Part shown: one piece after another, positions 57,654-64,000 of the stretch | Position numbering within the stretch: position 1 is the first letter of the stretch | Layout: every line of letters starts with the position of its first letter | From: Leptospira langatensis | GTDB lineage: Bacteria > Spirochaetota > Leptospiria > Leptospirales > Leptospiraceae | DNA: 64,000 nt | Assembly: GCF_004770615.1 (NCBI RefSeq) | Contig: NZ_RQER01000002.1 | Location: 62,001 to 126,000, forward strand | Direction: 5' to 3' | The notes under the pieces: generated by a model | Database searches by the model: none | What the model was told of the DNA's origin: nothing | The model's input: only the letters and a program-made list of their open reading frames with translations | Made by a program: the position numbers and the translations under genes

Positions 57654-59066
57654 TCAATCCAACAAATGCTCGTTCAAATGAACGATCTTTCCGTCTTCCG
57701 TCTTGAGTTGCCAGAAGATAAAGCTAGAAGAAAGAGTAATGAGTCCCATACACGCGAAAGTGCTTCGGAACGCTAAGATCATCTGTTCGGAGTGGATGCT
57801 CCCGAATAGATCTGTAAACGCTTCTAAGGCTGTGGCTGCGCAGGAAACTCCCATTCCCATGGCCAACATCTGGACCATAGAAAGCATTGTATTTCCACTG
57901 CTTGTGTATTCTTCAGTTAGATCCTTTAAGGCGAGTGTATTCATCGCCGTAAATTGCAATGAATTGAACGCTCCAAAGCAGAGCAACTGGATGGATATCA
58001 ACCACCAGGCATGATTGGATTCACTTAGTAGAAAACTGCACATTGCGAACCCGACTAACAAAGTATTTGTCATGAGGACGATCCGATAGCCAAACTTGTA
58101 GATCAGGACGGGAACGAGTCTCTTGATCGCTATTCCTGCGATCGCCATAGGAAGCATCATGAGCCCCGCCTGAAAGGGAGAATATTCCATGTTCACTTGT
58201 AAGAACAACGGAACTAAAAATGGCATACTGGAGCTTCCTAAACGGGAGAATAAATTTCCGAGTAGCCCTATGCTTAAAGTGGGAATAGAGAAGATCTTAG
58301 GTGAGAAGAGGGGCTTGGGAGTCCTCGCCGCATGGATCCAGTAGGCGGTTAAACTTGCCAACCCGAAGATCGTAAGTAGTAATATGCCAGCTCTCTGTAT
58401 TCCTAAGCTATAACTAGCGTCTAACGCCATGGAGAAGGTGACCATTCCGAATGCAAGTAACGCGTATCCTGTTAGATCAAATTTTGAGAGTTCGGAGAGT
58501 GGATCTCCTTCCATATAGATAGAGGCGGCGATAACACCTACGATCCCGACAGGTAGGTTGATCAAAAAGATCCAATGCCAAGACGCTGTTTCTACGAGCC
58601 ATCCACCCAAGGTGGGTCCTACTAAAGGCCCGATCAGTCCGGGTATGGCAACGAAACTGATCGCCTGCAGGAATTCGGTTCTCGGTACCGATCGAAGCAA
58701 TGCTAAGCGTCCCACGGGAAGAAGAAGTGCTCCACCAACTCCTTGCACGATCCGAGCTAGTACCAATTGGGTCAGGTTCCCTGAGGCTGCACAGAACAAT
58801 GACCCGATCACGAATAAGGAAAGTGCTCCTATATAAACCTGTCTAGTCCCGAATTTGTCGGAGATCCAGCCTGAGGCCGGTATAAGCATCGCCATGGTGA
58901 GTAGGTAGACTACTACTACGGACTGCATTTTGAGAGGACTTGTTCCCATGCTCTTAGCGATTGCAGGAATGGCGGTATTGACTATCGTGCTATCCAGTGT
59001 TTGTACAAAGAAGCCACAGGCGACTAACCATAATAAAACTTTTGAATTCTTTTTATCTGAAGCCAT
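57654..59066 (-). CDS. MFS exporter of the DHA2 (EmrB/QacA) family, MdtD-like
   Basis: A 470-residue polytopic transporter with family signatures GFFVQTLDSTIVNTAIPAIA (motif D1), ISDKFGTRQVYIGAL (motif A), ARIVQGVGGALLLPVGRLA and GLIGPLVGPTLGGWLVE (motif C, typical of antiporters). The whole N-terminal half follows E. coli MdtD closely in order and spacing. The likely role is proton-driven export of drugs or metabolites; the substrate is unknown. It lies convergent to the A+T-rich lipoprotein gene and next to a phage-like block, without an adjacent regulator. Confidence 0.92.
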   Translation of the reverse strand: MASDKKNSKVLLWLVACGFFVQTLDSTIVNTAIPAIAKSMGTSPLKMQSVVVVYLLTMAMLIPASGWISDKFGTRQVYIGALSLFVIGSLFCAASGNLTQLVLARIVQGVGGALLLPVGRLALLRSVPRTEFLQAISFVAIPGLIGPLVGPTLGGWLVETASWHWIFLINLPVGIVGVIAASIYMEGDPLSELSKFDLTGYALLAFGMVTFSMALDASYSLGIQRAGILLLTIFGLASLTAYWIHAARTPKPLFSPKIFSIPTLSIGLLGNLFSRLGSSSMPFLVPLFLQVNMEYSPFQAGLMMLPMAIAGIAIKRLVPVLIYKFGYRIVLMTNTLLVGFAMCSFLLSESNHAWWLISIQLLCFGAFNSLQFTAMNTLALKDLTEEYTSSGNTMLSMVQMLAMGMGVSCAATALEAFTDLFGSIHSEQMILAFRSTFACMGLITLSSSFIFWQLKTEDGKIVHLNEHLLD

Positions 59067-59298
59067 AGATCCAAACCGCCTCGAGCAGGTAATATTACGT
59101 CGACGCTTCTACTTAATTTTCTTTTTTCACGATGTCATCCTAATATTCTCATCGAAAATGGGTAACTTTGTTTATACTGAATACACTATTTCTCTCTTGA
59201 AATTTTATAGTTTACTTTTATTAACTTCCTAAATCTTTGGGACCAAACGTGACTTCGCTTAACCCTATCTCGAGTGTGGAAAACTTATCAAGAATTTT

Positions 59299-60276
59299 AT
59301 GAAACGAATATTACAAATTGATGGTGGTGGAATTTTAGGCATCATGCCTGCCTTGGTGCTCGTGCGTCTAGAGGCGCTGCTTAAAAAATTGAAGCGTAAA
59401 AGCCTCACAGACTCCTTCGATTTAATTACCGGCTCTTCCACTGGAGCAATTATTGGAGGAGCTGTCGCTGCAGGTGTTCCAATTCAGGCCATAGCAGATC
59501 TGTATATTAAAAAAGGTGCAAATCTTTTTACTCCGAGGAGCAAGTTAAATCCCGCAAATTGGATCAGACCGAAGTATGATCGAACCCCTTTTGTTACGGA
59601 ACTGAACTCGATAAAAACGTCTGACGGAAAATTCTTAGGTCAACTTAAAATGAAAGATCTAAAGACTTCTTTTATGGCGACTTCCTTCAACTTATGCTCG
59701 CAAAGGACGCATTTCCTAAAGTCCTGGGACAAATCCGATGGACATCGAACATTAGCGGATGTGATTACTTGGTCTGCACTTTCTGCTGCCTATTATTTCG
59801 GTAAGATCAACGTTCCTGGCTTTAAATGGACTAATTATTCTCCCGATGGTAAAGAAAAGGTCGAAACCGGAGCGGTATTTCAGGATGGAGGGCAGGGAAT
59901 TAATAATAATACGATCCATTACATCCTTACTGAGATCCTCGCAAATGACTGGGAAGACAAAGGAAGCCTAATCGTCTCTCTTGGGACAGGCAATGTGAGT
60001 TCCTACGTTTCGTATGCGGAAGCTTCCAAGACTGACTTCTTCCAACAGATCGCAAAGTATCCGTTCCAAGCCAGAAAAGAGTCTACCTTAGCACAGGTAT
60101 TAGAAGCAGGCTATATCGCTCAAAAGAATCCGGATATGCGATTCCATCGTTTTGATACTCTTATCCAAGAAGAAGAGAACGAATTGGATAAAGTTGAATT
60201 CATAAACCGATTTGTGTCTTACGGTCAAAAAATTGCAGACACGCTGGATGAGAGTTTTATAAAAAAGAATTTTTAG
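59299..60276 (+). CDS. Patatin-like phospholipase (CapV-like)
   Basis: A 325-residue soluble patatin. The oxyanion loop DGGGILG is at residues 8-14, catalytic Ser47 sits in GSSTG (45-49), Asp196 in QDGGQ, and the strand-end motif VSLGTGN is present. This short bacterial type with an N-terminal catalytic start includes CapV effectors of CBASS defence and several prophage cargo lipases. It would hydrolyse membrane phospholipids. No cyclic-nucleotide synthase gene is adjacent, so CBASS membership is not supported. It precedes a putative wall-active protein and a phage tail cluster. Confidence 0.88.
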   Translation: MKRILQIDGGGILGIMPALVLVRLEALLKKLKRKSLTDSFDLITGSSTGAIIGGAVAAGVPIQAIADLYIKKGANLFTPRSKLNPANWIRPKYDRTPFVTELNSIKTSDGKFLGQLKMKDLKTSFMATSFNLCSQRTHFLKSWDKSDGHRTLADVITWSALSAAYYFGKINVPGFKWTNYSPDGKEKVETGAVFQDGGQGINNNTIHYILTEILANDWEDKGSLIVSLGTGNVSSYVSYAEASKTDFFQQIAKYPFQARKESTLAQVLEAGYIAQKNPDMRFHRFDTLIQEEENELDKVEFINRFVSYGQKIADTLDESFIKKNF

Positions 60277-60314
60277 CCCCTTTTTACTGACGCTGACGTT
60301 GCGGAAACTCTGAT

Positions 60315-60345
60315 GGCGAAAAAGTTTTCGCCTAACTTTTGATAT
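60315..60345 (+). terminator. Hairpin after the patatin gene, possible terminator
   Basis: GGCGAAAA and TTTTCGCC form an eight-base inverted repeat around AG, followed by an uneven T-rich stretch. It lies 39 bases after the patatin stop. The tiny loop and weak T-tract leave it uncertain. Confidence 0.4.
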
Positions 60346-60397
60346 TTTCTTGCAAAATAGCTGATATCATTTTCTCTTTCCATCTAAATCGGGACCT

Positions 60398-61048
60398 ATG
60401 AACTCATTAGATTTTACGGAAAGCCTTATGAAATATGGAGAGGAAAAATATGGCCTTCTCTATAATCGGTGGGTGCTTTTTGGCGTTAGAGGAATTAGCT
60501 CAGAAGAAGGTTCCGTAAATCTAAACAATGATGCGATTAATGAATACAATGACGCATTATTCCTAATCCGAAATCTGAACGGTTCCCTTGAATGTAAGAC
60601 ATATGTTTGCACGATCGACCCTGGAAGATATTGGTTGAACCATCCTATGAATCCGAATGGTACGGCGCGTATCGCTGAAGGAGTATATAAGTATACTTTA
60701 GGGATCCATCGGGGTCACAAGGCATTGACTCAGTATGCAAAAGTTACCGTAAATCGATATGCCATCCATGGAGCAGGCAAGCCTTGGTTTCAATGGAAGA
60801 GTGAATCTCCTTCTATGAAGGATACTGGTTTTTTTGCGATCGACATTCATGCTAAGAGTAGTACTTCGAAATATGTAGAGATGGCTAGTGCAGGCTGCAC
60901 GGTCTTGAATTCAACTTGGACAGACGAACCTTGGAAAGAATTCTATTCCATAGTGGACGAGGCTATTTCTTCCCGCTTGCAGCCTTATCTCTGTTATTGC
61001 GTACTGAATCAGGATAGCGCACGTCCTCTTATTGATGCGGCTACCTAG
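60398..61048 (+). CDS. Protein with L,D-transpeptidase-like His/Cys motif, possible phage wall enzyme
   Basis: A 216-residue protein with no signal peptide. Residues 147-172 hold His151 followed sixteen residues later by Cys167 in SAGC, resembling the HX14-17-(S/T)-x-G-C active site of YkuD L,D-transpeptidases and related phage wall enzymes; a second His124 stands in YAIHGAGKPW. A catalytic role on peptidoglycan is inferred, since the flanking HG and RN residues of classical YkuD are not all present. It lies between the patatin and the tail cluster, so it could be a lysis or wall-penetration enzyme. Confidence 0.6.
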   Translation: MNSLDFTESLMKYGEEKYGLLYNRWVLFGVRGISSEEGSVNLNNDAINEYNDALFLIRNLNGSLECKTYVCTIDPGRYWLNHPMNPNGTARIAEGVYKYTLGIHRGHKALTQYAKVTVNRYAIHGAGKPWFQWKSESPSMKDTGFFAIDIHAKSSTSKYVEMASAGCTVLNSTWTDEPWKEFYSIVDEAISSRLQPYLCYCVLNQDSARPLIDAAT

Positions 61049-61501
61049 CTAGAGTTTTTAAAATTCCTAGAATTCGCATAACGTATTTTGTTAATTATAG
61101 TATATTGAATATAACCTTTCTTTTTAAGTTTCCATAAAGGAAAGCCTCGCCTCGCGCTAAGAATATATAAGATTAGCTAGTCTACGTATTGATGTCCTTT
61201 TTCAGATACCATATGAGAAGGGCGCGAATACGAGCTTTCAAAAACGGATAAATGGGTTCTGTATCGTAGTATATTGCCTCATTTGATGAAAATTTAATAA
61301 AATTACATTTTTTCTTCTTGTCCCTGTCGGAATATTTCTTAATTATCGCTATTCGTAATATAAGAACCTAATTATAGTAAGTTTGCTATTTTTAATATAT
61401 AAAATAACAAATTTAAGGTAGGTTCTCGTCAGTTTTATATCTCATTTTGGATATTGAGTGATTTTAGTATGTTTTATGGAAAATTTGGAGGCTAAACTGG
61501 G
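61049..61501. other. A+T-rich non-coding leader before the tail genes
   Basis: About 450 bases with stops in all frames and no recognisable gene. It is the most A+T-rich stretch in the window. An inverted repeat, AGAACCTA (61363-61370) and TAGGTTCT (61419-61426), encloses a 48-base A+T-rich segment with TATATAAAAT, a plausible promoter/operator for the tail operon. GGAGG at 61487-61491 is the ribosome-binding site of the next gene. No tRNA-like structure was seen. Confidence 0.5.
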
Positions 61502-62035
61502 ATGATTCCTGCCTCGGTGATGAACGTACTATTCACTAAGATCCAAACGGATACCTCCGTTGTTTTAGTACGATATGATCAAAGTCAGAATACATATCCG
61601 TACGGAACTTATAGGTCTTCTTCCTGTTTGGTAGAATCGGCTTACAGAAACGTTCGTTCTAACGCTGAGAAGGTAGGAGATCCTACAATCATACTCCAAA
61701 CCCGACTAGAAAAATACCAAGATACATATTCATTCAATTTTTTTGATACACAAAACTTAGAGAACGCAAGATCCGCTGCGTTGAACGTCTTTCATTGGTT
61801 TGGAAAGGAAGATAATCGATCCTTTTGCAGAGAGCAGAGTGTCGTTCCTCGCATTATAGCTACTACTGTTCAAGATCGTAGCGTTCTCGAGGATTCCAGT
61901 TGGAAGTACCAAGTAGGCTTCGATATTCGATTTGATTACACGAACGAAGTGGGTTTAGAAATCGAGAAATTATCTACGATCAAGGTCGCAGAAGAATACG
62001 CGAGTCATAATCAAAATTTAGAGGTAGAGGTTTAA
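61502..62035 (+). CDS. Phage neck/tail terminator protein, LIC_12616 family
   Basis: A 177-residue protein of the family named after a leptospiral prophage gene, annotated as neck or tail terminator. It caps the tail tube where it meets the head. Recognisable features are the short N-terminal helix region, the RLEKYQDTYSFNFFDTQN middle and the DIRFDYTNEVGLEIEKL end. GGAGG ten bases upstream gives strong translation. It is first in a close-packed tail operon: the sheath gene begins three bases after its stop. Confidence 0.78.
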   Translation: MIPASVMNVLFTKIQTDTSVVLVRYDQSQNTYPYGTYRSSSCLVESAYRNVRSNAEKVGDPTIILQTRLEKYQDTYSFNFFDTQNLENARSAALNVFHWFGKEDNRSFCREQSVVPRIIATTVQDRSVLEDSSWKYQVGFDIRFDYTNEVGLEIEKLSTIKVAEEYASHNQNLEVEV

Positions 62036-62038
62036 GCA

Positions 62039-63067
62039 ATGGCATTTATTAACGATATCGTAATCGATATCACTCGAGGAACTCAGGGTTTGACGCAAAA
62101 ATCGTTTCGTCCTTTGATATTGAAGGCTTCCGATACCACTGCGCCTCAGCTTACAAAGTATATTGTTTCCGATATTTCTGATGTGGTTTCTGCAGGCTTT
62201 GTCTCTACGACTGACGTATACAAAATGGCCGCGGCAATGTTTGCGCAATCTCCTAAGCCTCAAGACATCATGATCGCAATCTCCCCAGATGCGATCGGTA
62301 CTGCATTGGATAAGCTTCGAGAGCTTGATGACAATTTCTATGCGATAACAATTACCGCTCGGGACAAAGAAGATCTAAATGCCGCCGGGACTTGGGCAAA
62401 CAGTAACAAAAAGTTCTTCTTCGGTTGCTCTTCGGATCTTACCGCATTGAGCTCAAGAAATGTTGATCGTGAAGCCTATTTAATCCATAATAACTCTCCT
62501 TCTGATTTTCCGGAGTGTGCCTGGGTTGGGCAGAATATCCCCAAACAACCAGGCTCCACAACTTATAAGTGGAAAAGATTGAATGGCCAGAATGCATCTT
62601 CGTTTTCGAAAACAGATCTAACTTCTATCAGAAGTGAACATGGTCAAGCGTTGCAAGAACTGTCTGGGTCCATTTATGTGAATGAAGGAATTGCAACTTC
62701 GGGTGAGTTCATCGATGTAATTGTCGGGCAAGACTGGGTCGAAGACCAATTACAGACGAATCTGCTTTCTCTTCTTTTGAACAATGACAAGATCTCGTTA
62801 GACGATCCAGGCATTGCCCAAGTAGAGAGCGTGATACGAGATGTTCTGAAAAGAGCAGGCGACGCAGGTATCGTAGCAAGAGCTTCCTCTGAAGACGATC
62901 TGAGACTATCAGATGACAAGGTATATATGAGCCAAGTTTTCGTTCCGACTAGAGCGGAGATATCTCCGACGGATCGAGCTAATCGGACCTTAGATGGAAT
63001 TCGATTCGTTTATTATCTCGCCGGTGCGATCCATAAAGTGAACGTGAACGGCCTAATTACTGTTTAA
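62039..63067 (+). CDS. Contractile tail sheath protein, DUF3383 family
   Basis: A 342-residue phage tail sheath-like protein. The DUF3383 features are the conserved N-terminal strand NDIVIDITRGTQGLTQKSFRP, the central block ITARDKEDLNAAGTWANSNKKFFFGCSSD and the C-terminal QVFVPTRAEISPTDRANRTLDGIRF. Sheath presence means a myovirus-type contractile tail. It sits in the standard order terminator, sheath, tube, chaperone. AGAGG precedes the start at eight-base spacing. Confidence 0.85.
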   Translation: MAFINDIVIDITRGTQGLTQKSFRPLILKASDTTAPQLTKYIVSDISDVVSAGFVSTTDVYKMAAAMFAQSPKPQDIMIAISPDAIGTALDKLRELDDNFYAITITARDKEDLNAAGTWANSNKKFFFGCSSDLTALSSRNVDREAYLIHNNSPSDFPECAWVGQNIPKQPGSTTYKWKRLNGQNASSFSKTDLTSIRSEHGQALQELSGSIYVNEGIATSGEFIDVIVGQDWVEDQLQTNLLSLLLNNDKISLDDPGIAQVESVIRDVLKRAGDAGIVARASSEDDLRLSDDKVYMSQVFVPTRAEISPTDRANRTLDGIRFVYYLAGAIHKVNVNGLITV

Positions 63068-63078
63068 GGAGTCTTTTT

Positions 63079-63498
63079 ATGGCGAATAAATTTTTAGGTA
63101 CTTATGACCCAAATAGTGTTACTCTTTCCGTTTCCGGAAGGCTCGTTTCTGGCTTCTTTGACGGGACTTTTATTTCCGTCAAACGGAGTAATAATGAAAC
63201 CTACAAGACCCATGTAGGAGCTAAAGGTGAGATCTCTAGGACTAAGAATAACGACACTTCTGGTCAGATCACTTTCACATTGAAGGGAACTTCTCCAGAT
63301 AATGCTTTCTTAGATCTGGTAAAGAATCTACCGAATACTTTTCCTGTTATGGTAAAGAATAATTCCGATGGCAAGTTTGTTGCGATCGCTAGCCAAGCCT
63401 GGGTTTCCGTGGATCCGGACAAGGAATTCGGAGTGGATGAGACTGGAGTGGAATGGGTTTTGACTTGTGCGGATCTAAACAAGTCCCATTTGGCATAA
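63079..63498 (+). CDS. Tail tube protein, DUF3277 family
   Basis: A 139-residue phage tail tube protein, recognised by the DUF3277 pattern: YDPNSVTLSVSGRLVSGFFDG, then VGAKGEISRTKNNDTSGQITFTL, and the end region EFGVDETGVEWVL. It forms the inner tube of a contractile tail. AAGGAG is seven bases upstream. It follows the sheath gene by eleven bases. Two small hairpins lie between it and the next gene. Confidence 0.87.
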   Translation: MANKFLGTYDPNSVTLSVSGRLVSGFFDGTFISVKRSNNETYKTHVGAKGEISRTKNNDTSGQITFTLKGTSPDNAFLDLVKNLPNTFPVMVKNNSDGKFVAIASQAWVSVDPDKEFGVDETGVEWVLTCADLNKSHLA

Positions 63499-63508
63499 AA
63501 TAAGTCTC

Positions 63509-63549
63509 GCCCTTAGGGCAGGTCCCGACTTCTTTCAGAGCCGGAAGTC
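63509..63549 (+). promoter_or_regulatory. Paired hairpins between the tube and chaperone genes
   Basis: GCCC-TTA-GGGC (63509-63519) and GACTTC...GAAGTC (63527-63549) form two successive stem-loops in the 88-base gap after the tube gene. Without a T-tract they are not classical terminators; partial attenuation or mRNA processing after a highly expressed gene is inferred. Confidence 0.35.
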
Positions 63550-63586
63550 ACAAATATATTAAAATTTCAAAATGTAGGAATATTGC

Positions 63587-63991
63587 ATGTCTGCTTATCA
63601 AGAAACGATCCAAGTCAATGGAAAGGAATACATTCTTCAACACCCAGGAACAAAGGAATGGATCAAACTAAAATCAAAAATGTTCCGGATTACGGACGGT
63701 AACATGGATCTATCGGTAATCCTGGAATACTGTTTCGACCACGTCGTCTTCCCGGGAAAAGGAGCAAATAAACTTTCCATCGATGGCCCTCTTGGTCCTG
63801 ACGGAAGTCCTATTTCATTGCAACAAACTGAACTGAAGGCATGGATCCGTGAATTAGAGGAGGTCTGGGAAATTATTCTTCCCCGATTTCTTAGAGGGGA
63901 GCTTGAGCCCGGATTTTCCTGGCCAGAAAATGGATCAAAAAACGGTAAGGCACCTGTTGGCTATCAACCGGCTGGAGGAAACCAGGCTTAA
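63587..63991 (+). CDS. Probable phage tail assembly chaperone
   Basis: A 134-residue small soluble protein in the position normally held by the tail assembly chaperone, directly after the tube gene. It has a short beta-start (QETIQVNGKEYILQHPGTKEW) and a helical middle, plus a flexible Gly/Asn-rich tail ending NGSKNGKAPVGYQPAGGNQA. The assignment is by position and size; there is no decisive motif, and no slippery frameshift site is evident before the window ends. TAGGA stands about eight bases upstream. The tape-measure and baseplate genes should follow outside the window. Confidence 0.6.
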   Translation: MSAYQETIQVNGKEYILQHPGTKEWIKLKSKMFRITDGNMDLSVILEYCFDHVVFPGKGANKLSIDGPLGPDGSPISLQQTELKAWIRELEEVWEIILPRFLRGELEPGFSWPENGSKNGKAPVGYQPAGGNQA

Positions 63992-64000
63992 GCAAGAGTT

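Noticed and set aside
59236..59247. TTTGGGACCAAA upstream of the patatin gene as a LexA box
   Set aside because: The two half-sites are separated by four bases, not five, so it does not fit the TTTG-N5-CAAA spacing.
59299..60276. CBASS anti-phage defence system
   Set aside because: The patatin resembles CapV, but no CD-NTase, Cap2/Cap3 or HORMA/TRIP13 gene is next to it.
1..64000. tRNA, rRNA, CRISPR arrays or insertion sequences
   Set aside because: The intergenic regions were read for cloverleaf arms, regular direct repeats and transposase genes; none was found.

Overview
The window is a chromosomal segment of a Leptospira species. Evidence: a leptospiral lipopolysaccharide (LPS) glycosyltransferase cluster, a prophage block with a LIC_12616-type neck/tail terminator and DUF3383/DUF3277 tail proteins, a perfect copy of the TTTG-N5-CAAA LexA box described for Leptospira, and many signal-peptide proteins with no match outside the genus. 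The core genes are clearly less A+T rich than those of L. interrogans, which suggests one of the higher-GC (intermediate, P2-type) species. The species call is inference.

Layout. 1-6.4 kb: the 3' end of uvrC, then a three-gene envelope operon (lamin-tail-domain protein, predicted beta-barrel, phospholipase D-like protein). 6.4-10.8 kb: LPS assembly (O-antigen ligase, GT4 and GT9 glycosyltransferases, DUF4254 protein). 10.9-19.5 kb: a cyclic-nucleotide-binding/patatin fusion, a nucleosidase (possible futalosine hydrolase), an acyl-CoA synthetase, argC, recA and small genes including a HIT protein. 19.6-32.4 kb: all plus strand, with tldD/tldE, an alpha-2-macroglobulin with penicillin-binding protein 1C, and a MoxR ATPase with a VWA protein. 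32.4-43.1 kb: mostly minus strand, with YceI and a putative cytochrome b561-like partner, a slyD-uvrD-SprT-like operon, a dienoyl-CoA reductase, leuA and a queuosine-precursor transporter. 43.2-56 kb: GH18 hydrolase, Sua5, SppA, uvrA, an acyl-CoA-dehydrogenase-like protein, a CDF exporter, an OmpA-like protein, MgtE and a lipoprotein.

From about 56 kb the DNA becomes visibly more A+T rich and accessory in character: a small membrane protein, a lipoprotein, an MdtD-like MFS exporter, a CapV-like patatin phospholipase, a protein with an L,D-transpeptidase-like His/Cys motif, a 450-base A+T-rich non-coding leader, and then a contractile-tail cluster (terminator, sheath, tube, probable chaperone) that runs off the right edge. 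No terminase, portal or capsid gene lies upstream of the tail genes. A tail-only particle (tailocin-like) with an adjacent membrane/wall-attack pair is therefore a serious alternative to an ordinary prophage, and it is the most interesting system here.

DNA repair is over-represented: uvrC, uvrA, recA and a UvrD-family helicase. uvrA and sppA share an intergenic region carrying a perfect LexA box, and recA has a one-mismatch box plus a 16-base palindrome about 200 bases upstream. No tRNA, rRNA, CRISPR array or insertion sequence was recognised.
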